A stretch of DNA of 51,607 nucleotides from Yinghuangia elevatio (GTDB taxonomy: Bacteria > Actinomycetota > Actinomycetes > Streptomycetales > Streptomycetaceae): the NCBI RefSeq assembly GCF_040649515.1, contig NZ_JBEZFP010000058.1, positions 1 to 51,607 on the forward strand, in the 5' to 3' direction. Position 1 is the stretch's first letter, and each line of letters opens with the position of its first letter. The translations under genes and the position numbers were made by a program. The notes beneath the pieces are model-generated. The model saw only the letters and a program-made list of their open reading frames with translations, searched no databases and was not told the origin of the DNA. This document shows, piece after piece, positions 24,362 through 32,674 of this stretch.

Positions 24362-24523
24362 GTCGCCGCTATGACCGCCCTGGGCCGCGCGGGCCTCCCC
24401 GACGAGATCGGCGACGCCGTCGCCTTCTTCGCCTCCGACGACGCTCGGTGGATCACCGGCCAAAACCTGGACGTCAATGGCGGACTGCTCCTGGGTCCGC
24501 CCTCGCCCCCGCCCGCCGCCTGA
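24362..24523 (+). pseudogene. SDR dehydrogenase, C-terminal remnant
   Basis: In frame with the stop TGA 24521-24523 are the residues VAAMTALGRAGLPDEIG, AVAFFASDDARWITGQNLDVNGG and LLLG, an unmistakable C-terminus of a classical SDR. The Rossmann fold and catalytic residues are missing because homology begins only at about 24362, within 15 bp of the MmyB-like remnant on the other strand. An ATG at 24371 is probably fortuitous. Confidence 0.82.
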
Positions 24524-24543
24524 CGGCGGCGGAGCGTCGGCCA

Positions 24544-24562
24544 CCGCCGCTTCGTGCGGCGG
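24544..24562. terminator. GC hairpin CCGCCGC-TTCGT-GCGGCGG
   Basis: A perfect 7-bp stem with a 5-base loop lies between the SDR remnant stop and the MHYT gene stop, which converge on it. It probably served both. Confidence 0.6.
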
Positions 24563-24608
24563 TTCGCGCGAAGGATCGGCCCCGCCGCCGGCGGCTGGGT
24601 GCGCCGGC

Positions 24609-25391
24609 TCAGCGCTGTTCGCTCAACCGGTTGAGCCTGGCGTCGAGTTCGGTCTCCTCACGGATCTCGTCGACCGACGCGGACAGCGCGACGATCAGCA
24701 GCGTGACGACGGTGAACAAGGACACGCCGGTCACGACCGGGGCGAGGAACTGGGACGCCGCGACGCCGTGCACGGGCTGCGACGAACCGCCCCCTTCGAC
24801 GCTGATCGCGGCCATGCCTGTGTAGTGCATCCCGCTCACCGCGACACCCATGATCACCGAGGCACCCGCGAACGCCGCTGGGCCGCGTACGTTGAGCGCC
24901 GCCCAGAGCGCGGCAGTCGCCGCGACGACCGCGATGACGATCGAGGCCGCGACGACGGGCACGGAGTACTCGATGTCCGCCGACATGTTGATGCCGGCCA
25001 TGCCGACGTAGTGCATGCCGGCCACACCGGCGCCGGTGAGCACGCCGCCGAGCAGGAGCCCCGCCGTACCGGCGCGCGGACGTCCGGCGATGGCCATGCC
25101 GACACCGACGACCACGATGGCCAGGAACAGGCTCGCGACGGTGAGGAGGACGTCGTAGCGGATCTCGGTCCCCTTGACGGCGAAGCCGAGCATGCCGACG
25201 AAGTGCATCCCCCAGATGGCCGTGCCGCCGAGGGCGACGGACGCGAGGACGAACCAGCGGGTACGTGCCGCGCCGCGCACCGCCTGGGCGCGTGACGCAC
25301 AGGTCAGGCTCAGCGCCGACCCCACGCAGGAGAGAGCGAACGCGATTCCGGGCGTGAGGGCCCCGTGCGAGAAGTGGTCTATCTGGCCCAT
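24609..25391 (-). CDS. MHYT-domain integral membrane sensor
   Basis: The 260-residue protein has about seven membrane helices and the three MHYT copies of the family: GMHFVGM, GMHYVGM and GMHYTGM, each at a helix end. MHYT domains are proposed to bind copper or sense small gases such as O2, CO or NO. No GGDEF or EAL domain is attached; the C-terminal 25 residues are a charged helix. ATG 25391 (MGQIDHFSHG) is chosen; the longer frame upstream has no support. It stands alone, convergent with the SDR remnant. Confidence 0.88.
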   Translation of the reverse strand: MGQIDHFSHGALTPGIAFALSCVGSALSLTCASRAQAVRGAARTRWFVLASVALGGTAIWGMHFVGMLGFAVKGTEIRYDVLLTVASLFLAIVVVGVGMAIAGRPRAGTAGLLLGGVLTGAGVAGMHYVGMAGINMSADIEYSVPVVAASIVIAVVAATAALWAALNVRGPAAFAGASVIMGVAVSGMHYTGMAAISVEGGGSSQPVHGVAASQFLAPVVTGVSLFTVVTLLIVALSASVDEIREETELDARLNRLSEQR

Positions 25392-25584
25392 CGCGGGCCT
25401 TTCTGAAGAGCGCGGGCGAGCGCCCGCGACGAAGAGGACTCGAAACTCGGACAACGAAGATCAAGTCGGACGGCATGCCGATGGTAGGGCCGACCGTGGA
25501 GGTGCGGAATGAAACTTTCCGTTTCTGTTCAGGGAACGGCCTTTCACCACAGGGGACGACCAACGTCAGAGGCCGCCGGACAGC

Positions 25585-25604
25585 CGACACGTGTCGTACG
25601 ACAC
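25585..25604. promoter_or_regulatory. Two overlapping perfect palindromes
   Basis: CGACACGTGTCG (25585-25596) and GTGTCGTACGACAC (25591-25604) overlap by six bases. They lie just upstream of the beta-glucosidase remnant and may be the leftover operator of that gene. The GACACGTGTC core is shared with the repeat at 18253. A smaller repeat, GAAAC-N5-GTTTC, is at 25511-25525. Confidence 0.45.
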
Positions 25605-25641
25605 ACCTCACGAGGCAGTCCCGCGGCCCGGGAAACGCCTG

Positions 25642-25900
25642 CCGACAGGCAGCGAAGCGCCGTTGCCCGACGGCGCCTGATGGCAGCTCGGACACGCCGC
25701 GGCCGACCGCAGCGTGCAGCTCAGCGGCGACGCGCTCGGCATCGCGCTGCGGCACACGCATGACGTCGTGGGAGACGTCCCGATCGTCGTCAGCGAGAGC
25801 GGCATCGCGACCGTCGACGACGGGTGGCGCATCGCGTACACGTCGGCCGCGCCGGCCGCCCTGTACGACGCCGTGCGGAGTGGCGTCGACGTACGCGGCG
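25642..25900 (+). pseudogene. GH1 beta-glucosidase remnant
   Basis: Reading from about 25642, the frame gives GSEAPLPDGA, an in-frame TGA at 25678-25680, WQLGHAAADRSVQLSGDALGIALRHTH, then VVGDVPIVVSESGIATVDD, RIAYTSAAPAALYDAVRSGVDVRG. This is the C-terminal third of family GH1, where the nucleophile Glu sits in (V/T)ENG (here SESG). The acid/base NEP region upstream and the WSLLDNFEW end are gone. The remnant converges on galM and lies beside the decayed galactose genes, suggesting loss of a sugar-use locus. Confidence 0.78.
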
Positions 25901-25954
25901 GCTCGGGCAGGTCGCCCTGGCGAACGCCGGCTGAGCCGAGGCGAGTGCTCGTAC

Positions 25955-27154
25955 CTATGTCCGGGAGGGCAGGTGGGTGAAGCGGTACTGCGTGGTCGAG
26001 CGGTGGACCCGGCCGGGTCGCAGGACGGGTGACGGGTGCGTCGGCCGGTTGGGTGCGTCGGGGAAATTCTGGGTCTCCAGGCACACGGCCGCGTGCCGCC
26101 CGAAAGGGGCGCCGAGCGCGTTGGACGTGTAGACCTGGAGCCCCGGTTCGGTCGTCCAGACCTCGAGCTCCCGCCCGGACCGCGGCCCTTCGAGGTACGC
26201 GGCGCGCCGCAGGCCGATTCCGTCGCGGAGGACGAAGCAGTGGTCGATGCCGTTCACCGCCGTGACCTGGGGGTGAGCGGACTGTGTCCGGCCGCCGAGG
26301 GCGACGCCTGTCGGCGGACCGTTCCCTGTGGGGAGGGACATGGGCGTGGACTCGAGGGTGGGCGCGAAGTCGAACGGTGTGCCTCGCACGCTCGCCGGTT
26401 CGCCGTAGGGGATTCCGCCCCCGTCGATCGGCAGATAGGCGTCGGCGTCCACACGCAGCCGGTGTCCGAGCACGTCGCCTGCGGCCGACCGCCCGTCGAG
26501 GTTCCAGTACGCATGTTGCGTGAGGTTGACGACAGTTGGGCGGTCGGTCGTCGCGCGGTAGTCGACCGCCAGCGTCCCGTCGGCGTCGAGGGTGTAGGTC
26601 GCCTCGACGTCGAGCGCGCCCGGAAAGCCCATGTCCATGTGCGGACTTCGCAGCCGCAGCCGTACGCCGGCGCGCCGTCCGTCGGCGAAGCCCGCGCCCG
26701 TCCACACCCGCCGGTGGAACCCGTCCGGCCCCCCGTGCAGCGTGTGCCCGCGATCGTTGGTCGGCAGCACGTACCGAACCCCGTCGAGCTCGAACCGGCC
26801 GTGCGCGATGCGGTTCGCGTAGCGGCCGACGACCGCGCCGAGGTACGCGTCGTCCGCCGCGTAGTCGGGCACGCTCGGCAGCCCGAGCACGACGTTCCCG
26901 GGCCGTCCCGCGCGGTCGGGGACGCGGCACGACTGGAGGACCGCCCCGAAGGACAGCACCGCGGCTTCGACGCCCGACGGAGAGGCGAGCGTCCAGCGGT
27001 GCACGGGAGTGCCGTCCGGGGCGGTACCGAAACGTTCCTGACACACCGTCGGCGCGGCCACGGGCAAAGGGAAGGCGTCGCAGCCACCCGGTTCCTCGGG
27101 CCCGGCGGCCGGTGCCGCGTCGACGGGTACCTCGTCTTCTCCGGGTGCCCTCAT
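25955..27154 (-). CDS. galM: Aldose 1-epimerase (galactose mutarotase)
   Basis: The 399-residue protein interconverts alpha- and beta-anomers of hexoses. Family motifs are intact: GRYANRIAHGRFELDG, NDRGHTLHGGPDGFHRRVW, VNLTQHAYWNLDG with the catalytic His, PFDF, DHCFVL, and a C-terminal Glu in CLETQNFPDAPNRP. An N-terminal extension of about 38 residues precedes the usual start near VCQERFG. Its ATG overlaps the galK remnant stop by 4 bp (27151-27154). It is the only apparently intact member of a former galT-galK-galM operon, so it may now be unexpressed or serve other sugars. Confidence 0.9.
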   Translation of the reverse strand: MRAPGEDEVPVDAAPAAGPEEPGGCDAFPLPVAAPTVCQERFGTAPDGTPVHRWTLASPSGVEAAVLSFGAVLQSCRVPDRAGRPGNVVLGLPSVPDYAADDAYLGAVVGRYANRIAHGRFELDGVRYVLPTNDRGHTLHGGPDGFHRRVWTGAGFADGRRAGVRLRLRSPHMDMGFPGALDVEATYTLDADGTLAVDYRATTDRPTVVNLTQHAYWNLDGRSAAGDVLGHRLRVDADAYLPIDGGGIPYGEPASVRGTPFDFAPTLESTPMSLPTGNGPPTGVALGGRTQSAHPQVTAVNGIDHCFVLRDGIGLRRAAYLEGPRSGRELEVWTTEPGLQVYTSNALGAPFGRHAAVCLETQNFPDAPNRPTHPSPVLRPGRVHRSTTQYRFTHLPSRT

Positions 27155-27342
27155 GCCGACACCGCCGCACCGGTCGAACCCGCGGCTCCGGACTCCCGTT
27201 CGCCGAGCGGCAGGCGGCGCGCTCCTCGGGCCGGCGTGACGGTGAAGACCGCGGGTTCCGCAAGGCGGTTCCGCTCGGCGGCCGATGTGACCGCACGGGC
27301 CACGGCGTGGCGCCGACCAACGTCGGTCACCGGCGGCCTCAT
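27151..27342 (-). pseudogene. galK: Galactokinase remnant (C-terminal tail, large internal deletion)
   Basis: A 63-codon frame runs from ATG 27342 to TGA 27151. Its middle, AVARAVTSAAERNRLAEPAVFTVTPARGARRL, matches the C-terminus of actinobacterial galactokinases. The first dozen residues (MRPPVTDVGRRH) could be the original N-terminus. The GHMP motifs (GRVNLIGEHTD, GxGxSSSAA, GGGFGG) are all absent, so roughly 300 codons are missing. The ATGA overlaps with galT and galM on both sides are kept, so the gene collapsed internally without breaking the operon frame. Confidence 0.78.
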
Positions 27343-27889
27343 GTGCCGGACACCGCCTCGCCGAGCATCGCGGCGGCCCGCTCCGGGGCTATGTCGTTGA
27401 CGAAGACGTCCATGCCGGACTCCGATCCCGCGAGGTACTTGAGTCTTCCCGGGGCCCGCCGGGACGAGAAGAGTTCGAGGCGGAGCCGGGCTCGGTTGCG
27501 GCGACGATCCGCTCGCCGGAGGCCCTCTCGGCCTCGAGTACCTCGGCGTACAGATCGCGTCCGGCGCGCGACGGGAAGCGGTTCTCGAAGACAGCGACGT
27601 CGTACGCGAATGCCGGTATCTCGGTCGCGCGTTCGGCCGTGGACGGGCACAGCGGCCACTGGTCGTCACTGGGCAGGTGGGTGCGTCCCTGCCGGTGCGC
27701 AGCCACCACCACCCATTCGTCCCGCAGCGCGTCGTACCGCAGTTCGGAAGCGGTACGCACCTCCGGCAACTCGCGCCGGTCGGCGGGCAACCCCTGGGCC
27801 GGGCAGGCCCTGTCGAAGTAGTAGGCAAGGTAACGCCCGTCGGCCAGACGGGCATCGATGCGTTCCATGTCGCTGTCCTGTGTCTTCAC
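27339..27889 (-). pseudogene. galT: Galactose-1-phosphate uridylyltransferase, doubly deleted
   Basis: The first 107 codons (from GTG 27889, or ATG 27868) match the GalT N-terminus: LRYDALRDEWVVVAAHRQGRTHLP, WPLCPST, EIPAFAYDVAVFENRFPS. The next segment, RDLYAEVLEAERASGERIVA (to about 27500), belongs much further on in the family, so the middle with the catalytic HPH motif is gone. Downstream, the C-terminal LELFSSRRAPGRLKYLAGSESG and MDVFVNDIAPERAA lies in a different frame (from about 27485). Two deletions, one of them frameshifting, left about 175 of 350 codons. No activity is possible. Confidence 0.83.
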
Positions 27890-27947
27890 TGAGCCACGGT
27901 GTGCGGCTCGCCGCCACGGCTGTCCTACCCCGCCTGCGTCTCCTCCG

Positions 27948-29837
27948 TCAGTTCACGGCCCGCCGGTCCACCTCGGCCGCGGCGTCGGCGAACTGGGCGG
28001 CATAGAGCCGACTGTAGACGCCGCCCGCGCCCACCAGTTGTTCGTGGGAGCCCTGTTCGACGATGGCTCCGCCCGCCATCACGACGATGGTGTCCGCGTC
28101 CCGAATCGTGGACAGGCGGTGGGCGATCACGAAGGCCGTCCGGTCCTGGCGCAAACGGGTCATCGCCTGCTGGATCAGCACCTCGGTGCGGGTGTCGACG
28201 GAACTGGTGGCCTCGTCGAGTACGAGGATCGTCGGATCGGTCATGAACGCCCGGGCGATCGTGAGCAGTTGCTTCTCGCCCGCGCTGATTCCGGAGCCGC
28301 CCTCGTCGTCGATCACCGTGTCGTAGCCGTCGGGCAGCGTGCGGATGAACCGGTCCGCGTGCGCGGCCTTCGCCGCTTCCACGACCTGGTCGCGCGTCGC
28401 GTGCGCGGCGCCGTACGCGATGTTCTGGGCGATGGTGCCGCCGAACAACCAGGTGTCCTGGAGGACCATGCCGATACGCGAGCGCAGATCCGCGCGGGAC
28501 ATCGCCGCGATGTCGACCTCGTCCAGGGTGATCCGTCCGCCGGTGACCTCGTAGAAGCGCATGAGGAGGTTGACCAGGGTCGTCTTGCCCGCGCCCGTCG
28601 GGCCGACGATCGCGACGGTGTGCCCCGGTTCGGCGACCAGCGAAAGCCCTTCGATGAGCGGGGTGTCGAGGACGTAGCGGAACGACACGTCCTCGAACGC
28701 GACACGGCCGAGGCCCGCGGGCGCCCTTGCCGGTTCGGCCGGGTCGGGTGCCTGATCAGGGGCGTCGAGCAGCTCGAACACGCGCTCGGCCGAGGCGATT
28801 CCGGACTGCACCATGCCGAGCATCCCGGCGAGCATGCCGAGCGGCTGGCTGAACTGGCGCGAATACTGGATGAACGCCTGGACGTCGCCGACCGTCAACG
28901 CCCCCGAGGCCACCCGCAGGCCGCCGACCGCGGCGACGAGCACGTAGTTGAGATTGCCGAGGAACATCATCAGCGGCTGGACCAGTCCGGAGACCTCCTG
29001 GGCCCGGCGGCTCGCCTCGTAGAGCCGCTCGTTCTCCGCGTCGAACACCGCCTGGGACTGCTCCTCGCGGCCGAACGCCTTGACGAGCGAATGCCCGGTG
29101 TACATCTCCTCGACGTGCGCGTTCAGGCGTCCGGTGTGCTGCCACTGGCGGGTGAACTCCGGTTGCGACCGCCGGCCGATCCACGCGACGGCGAGAACCG
29201 ACAGCGGAACCGTGAGCAGCGCGATCAGCGCCAGGAGCCACGAGACCCAGAACATCACCGCGACGACGCCGACGATGGTCAGCACCGAGACGACGAGCTG
29301 ACTCAGCACCTGCTGCACGCACTGGGCGAGGTTGTCGATGTCGTTCGTGACCCGGCTGATGATCTCGCCGCGGTGCGTGCGGTCGAGGTAGCCGAGGGGG
29401 ATGCGGGCGAGTTTCGCCTCGACGTCCCGGCGCAGCCGCTCGGCGGCGCCCTGCACGGCCACGGTTGCCATGCGGGCCTGGAGAACGCCGCACAGTCCGG
29501 CCGCGAGATAGACGGCGGCGGCGTACGCCACCATCCGTGCCACCGCGCCGAAGTCGATGCCGTTGCCCGCGTCGTCGAAGGAACCGGACACCACGAGGTC
29601 GGTCGCACGGCCCAGGAGCACCGGGCCGGCCACGGTGAGGCCGACGCCGAGCGCGCCGGTGGCCAGGACCCCGGCGAAGAGACCGCGCCTGCGCGTGACG
29701 AGGGCCGTGGTACGCCGCGCCGTCGCGCCGAAGTCGGACGACCGGTCCGGGGGCCGTGACGCCGCCCCGCCCCGGGCCCGGTTCGCCGCGGGATCCTCGG
29801 GCCCCGGCGACGGCGTCTTTCCGTCGGGGTTCCTCAT
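27948..29837 (-). CDS. ABC exporter half-transporter, catalytically competent subunit of heterodimer
   Basis: The 629-residue protein has a cytosolic head of about 40 residues, a six-helix type I exporter domain (about 45-345) and a nucleotide-binding domain: Walker A GPTGAGKTT, Q-loop LQDTWLFGG, signature ISAGEKQ instead of LSGGQ, Walker B ILVLDEATSSVD with the catalytic Glu, and H-loop AHRLSTI. The odd signature and intact Glu are the mirror of its partner, as in TM287/288-type asymmetric heterodimers. It overlaps the partner's stop by 4 bp (ATGA). Substrate unknown; lipids, peptides or drugs are usual. Confidence 0.9.
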   Translation of the reverse strand: MRNPDGKTPSPGPEDPAANRARGGAASRPPDRSSDFGATARRTTALVTRRRGLFAGVLATGALGVGLTVAGPVLLGRATDLVVSGSFDDAGNGIDFGAVARMVAYAAAVYLAAGLCGVLQARMATVAVQGAAERLRRDVEAKLARIPLGYLDRTHRGEIISRVTNDIDNLAQCVQQVLSQLVVSVLTIVGVVAVMFWVSWLLALIALLTVPLSVLAVAWIGRRSQPEFTRQWQHTGRLNAHVEEMYTGHSLVKAFGREEQSQAVFDAENERLYEASRRAQEVSGLVQPLMMFLGNLNYVLVAAVGGLRVASGALTVGDVQAFIQYSRQFSQPLGMLAGMLGMVQSGIASAERVFELLDAPDQAPDPAEPARAPAGLGRVAFEDVSFRYVLDTPLIEGLSLVAEPGHTVAIVGPTGAGKTTLVNLLMRFYEVTGGRITLDEVDIAAMSRADLRSRIGMVLQDTWLFGGTIAQNIAYGAAHATRDQVVEAAKAAHADRFIRTLPDGYDTVIDDEGGSGISAGEKQLLTIARAFMTDPTILVLDEATSSVDTRTEVLIQQAMTRLRQDRTAFVIAHRLSTIRDADTIVVMAGGAIVEQGSHEQLVGAGGVYSRLYAAQFADAAAEVDRRAVN

Positions 29838-31567
29838 GCCGCCTCGGCCTCGGTCAGCTGCGACAGCACGATCTCCCGGTACGTGTCGTTGCCCCGCAGG
29901 AGTTCGGGGTGGGTGCCGGCGCCGACGATCCGGCCCGCGTCGAGGACGACGATGCGGTCCGCGTCGCGGATCGTCCCCACCCGCTGAGCCACGACGATGA
30001 CGGCTGCTTCCGCGGTCTCCGCGGCCAACGCCGCGCGGAGCCGCGCGTCTGTCGCGTAGTCCAGGGCGGAGAAGGAGTCGTCGAACAGGTACACGTCCGG
30101 TCGGCCGACCAAGGCCCGCGCGATTGCCAGGCGTTGCCGTTGTCCGCCGGAGACGTTCGTGCCGCCTTGGTCGATGCGTGCGTCCAGGCCGTCGCCCAGC
30201 GCTTCGACGAAGTCGCGGGCCTGGGCGGTCTCCAGGGCCCGCCACAGGTCCTCGTCGGTGGCGTCGGGGGCGCCGTAGCGCAGGTTCGAGGCGATGGTGC
30301 CGGAGAAGAGGTACGGGCGCTGCGGGACGTACCCGACGGTTCGGCTCAGCAGTCCCGGGTCGAGGTCGCGTACGTCGACTCCGCCGACGAAGACCGTACC
30401 CGCGGTGGCGTCGGACAGCCGGGGGATCAGGCTGAGCAGCGTGCTCTTCCCGCTGCCGGTGCCGCCGATGACCGCGGTGGTCTGGCCCGGGCCGGCGGAC
30501 AGGGTGATGCCGTCCAGGACACCGGTTTCCGCGCCCGGGTAGTGGAAGCCCACGCCGCGCATCTCCACGTGGCCGCGCCGGGCGAGGCCGCGCACGGGGC
30601 GGGCCGGGGGAGCCACCGAGCTTTCGGTGTCGAGGACTTCGACGATGCGGCCCGCGCACACCTCGGCGCGGGGGATCCACAGCAGCATGTACGTCGCCAT
30701 GACCGCGGCCATGAGCAGTTGCAGCAGGTAGCTGATGAAGGCGGTCAGCGCGCCGATGGTCATGTCGCCGGAGTCGACGCGCTTGGCGCCGAACCACAGG
30801 ACGGCCGCGCTCGCGACGTTCACGATGGTCATGACGGCCGGGAACATCAGGGCCATCAGCCGGCCGACGCGTACCGAGACGTCGGTGAGTTCGGTGTTGG
30901 CGGCGGCGAAGCGGCGGCTCTCGTGGTTCTCCTTGACGAACGCGCGGATGACACGAAGTCCGGTGATCTGCTCGCGCATGACGCGGTTGACGGAGTCGAT
31001 GCTGCGCTGCATGGCGTTCGAAAGCGGAGCGAGGCCGCGCAGGATCGCCCCGATGGCGATGCCGAGCACCGGTGCGAGGACGACGAGCGCGATGGACAGC
31101 GGCGCGTCCTGCTCGACGGCCAGGACGATCCCGCCGACACACATGATGGGTGCCGACACCATCAGGGTCAGGGTGAGGAGCACCAGCATCTGGACCTGCT
31201 GGACGTCGTTCGTGGTGCGGGTGATCAGCGACGGCGCCCCGAACCGTGCCATCTCGCGTACCGAGAACGCCTGGACCCGGGCGAACACCGAACGCCGCAG
31301 GTCGCGACCGAGTGCCATCGCGACGCGCGCCCCGATCCGGACGGCAAGGTAGGAGCAGACCAACTGCACAAGCGCCACGGCGACCATGACCGTGCCGACG
31401 CGGACGATGTAGCCGTGGTCCCCGTGGGCGATGCCGGAGTCGATGATGTCGGCGTTGAGGTTGGGCAGGTAGAGCGTCGCCGCGGTCTGCGCCAACTGGA
31501 GCACGGCAATCACCGCCACGGAGCGGCGGTAGGGCGCGAGGTGGGCCCGGACGAGGCGGATCAGCAC
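29834..31567 (-). CDS. ABC exporter half-transporter, degenerate-site subunit of heterodimer
   Basis: The 577-residue protein has an N-terminal type I exporter domain (LIRLVRAHLAPYRRS onward) and a nucleotide-binding domain with Walker A GGTGSGKST, Q-loop PQRPYLFSG, canonical signature VSGGQRQRLAIARA, and Walker B VYLFDDSFSALD, in which the catalytic Glu is Asp. The H-loop reads AQRVGTI, with Gln for His. Paired with the partner's non-canonical signature this makes one degenerate and one active ATP site. It is the first gene of the operon; a perfect palindrome lies about 120 bp upstream. Confidence 0.9.
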   Translation of the reverse strand: MLIRLVRAHLAPYRRSVAVIAVLQLAQTAATLYLPNLNADIIDSGIAHGDHGYIVRVGTVMVAVALVQLVCSYLAVRIGARVAMALGRDLRRSVFARVQAFSVREMARFGAPSLITRTTNDVQQVQMLVLLTLTLMVSAPIMCVGGIVLAVEQDAPLSIALVVLAPVLGIAIGAILRGLAPLSNAMQRSIDSVNRVMREQITGLRVIRAFVKENHESRRFAAANTELTDVSVRVGRLMALMFPAVMTIVNVASAAVLWFGAKRVDSGDMTIGALTAFISYLLQLLMAAVMATYMLLWIPRAEVCAGRIVEVLDTESSVAPPARPVRGLARRGHVEMRGVGFHYPGAETGVLDGITLSAGPGQTTAVIGGTGSGKSTLLSLIPRLSDATAGTVFVGGVDVRDLDPGLLSRTVGYVPQRPYLFSGTIASNLRYGAPDATDEDLWRALETAQARDFVEALGDGLDARIDQGGTNVSGGQRQRLAIARALVGRPDVYLFDDSFSALDYATDARLRAALAAETAEAAVIVVAQRVGTIRDADRIVVLDAGRIVGAGTHPELLRGNDTYREIVLSQLTEAEAA

Positions 31568-31685
31568 GCAGCCCTCTCATGGCAGTTCGGACCTGCCCGC
31601 GGCAGGGAGTCGGAGTGGACGGGCCGCGGAGTTGTGCCCCGTGGCCCCCACCTGGCAGTGATCGGCCCGAGCGACCCGATGCGAT

Positions 31686-31701
31686 GGTAGCGCGCGCTAC
31701 C
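31686..31701. promoter_or_regulatory. Perfect palindrome GGTAGCG-CG-CGCTACC upstream of the ABC operon
   Basis: A perfect 16-bp inverted repeat lies 119 bp upstream of the ABC start codon. On the minus strand its right end contributes TACCAT, a possible -10. It is a candidate repressor site; no regulator gene is adjacent. Confidence 0.5.
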
Positions 31702-32171
31702 TGGGCGCAGATTACCCACGTCCGTCAGTCTGCGCAACCATCAGGGCGGCGTCGCCAGGGGACGGCGGGGAGCTCGGAGCCTTGTGTCGCCACCCTCGTT
31801 TCGGTGGCGGGGCGCGCTCTGCCCGGAAAAATAGTGGATCGCGTACGCGAAATGCCCGGCGGTTTCCGACGGGGCGTCAGGGCTTGGGGGAAGTCAGAGC
31901 CTGGCGCCTAGCCGCGATGCGGCAACCCGGCTCAGTGGAGGTGGTCCACGCTGGACCCGGCAACCCGAACTCGGCTGATGCCGCAGCCGTGAGGGCGGCG
32001 AAGCCCGCGAAGAGGCCACCGTAGAAGCCGAGTTCCGCGGCCGCCGCCGACCGGTGCAACGAGGGTCGGCCCGGATGGGACGAATGTGCTTGCGTTCGAT
32101 GTCGCGCACTGAGAAGAGTTCGCTTCCGGCGACGCCCACTGGGGGCGATGTCACGGGAGAGGGGCGGACAG
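31702..32171. other. Region without a convincing gene
   Basis: These 470 bp lie between the ABC operon palindrome and a doubtful small ORF. Several frames are open but none has a ribosome binding site, family resemblance or good codon bias. I see nothing assignable. Confidence 0.5.
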
Positions 32172-32453
32172 ATGTGCGTGCTGGACGCGGCGGCCAAAGA
32201 AGCCGCTGTCGCTCGGTTCCGTCGCAAGTATCCGAAGGCGGGGCAAGCCTTCCACGACCACCCCGCACTGCTGGGCTGCGCCGACGTCGCCTGGTCGCAG
32301 ATTCCCGGGTGTACTGCCGACATTCCGGCCCTGTTCGATCAGGCGCCCGGACGGGCTGATCAGCCCGGGCGACCGCGAATGTCTGCTGAGCGCTGCCGTG
32401 CGGCGGTGAATGTCCGGTTTGCCGCTGTGGCGCCTGCCTCGGGTTTCGCGTAG
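32172..32453 (+). CDS. Hypothetical small protein, possibly a frameshifted remnant
   Basis: A 93-residue frame starts at ATG 32172 with GAGAGGGG upstream (ATG 32148 is also in frame). The first 55 residues look protein-like (AAVARFRRKYPKAGQAF, HPALLGCADVAWSQIPG, TADIPALF), while the rest is Arg-rich and coding-poor. In another frame GLISPGDRECLLSAAV follows at about 32354, which would fit a frameshift in a HEAT-repeat-like protein of the kind beginning DWxxVPHxxGxxxDVPALL. I do not recognise the family with confidence. Confidence 0.3.
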   Translation: MCVLDAAAKEAAVARFRRKYPKAGQAFHDHPALLGCADVAWSQIPGCTADIPALFDQAPGRADQPGRPRMSAERCRAAVNVRFAAVAPASGFA

Positions 32454-32523
32454 GCGCGCTTCAAGTGAGCGGTCATCGGCGCCGGGGTTTGCGGTTTGTG
32501 GGTAGTGCCGTGGGGAGGATGTG

Positions 32524-32540
32524 GAATATACAATATGCAG
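32524..32540 (+). promoter_or_regulatory. AT-rich promoter-like element upstream of the aldehyde dehydrogenase operon
   Basis: GAATATACAATATGCAG stands out in GC-rich DNA. It contains TACAAT (32529-32534), a good -10, with TGCCGT 17 bp upstream as a weak -35. The inverted ATAT-ACA-ATAT could also be a GntR-like half-site pair. It is about 135 bp from the start codon. Confidence 0.4.
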
Positions 32541-32674
32541 GCTGGTGCGAGGCTGGCGGACGCGGGGCAACGGTCGGGAGGACGTGTGTCGGTGACGGTG
32601 AACCAGAAGGTCGAGCGGCTCTGAGTGTCACCGGAGGTTCCCCGGCGGCCGGACGGAGACCAAGGAGCACCACG

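Noticed and set aside
24371..24523. A real 50-residue protein starting at ATG 24371
   Set aside because: The sequence is the tail of an SDR with no ribosome binding site or independent domain; it fits a truncation remnant better.
27948..31580. A 1210-residue frame that looks like a fused full ABC transporter
   Set aside because: Its first half is out of frame with the real upstream half-transporter (29834-31567), which ends with its own stop overlapping the next ATG. These are two genes.
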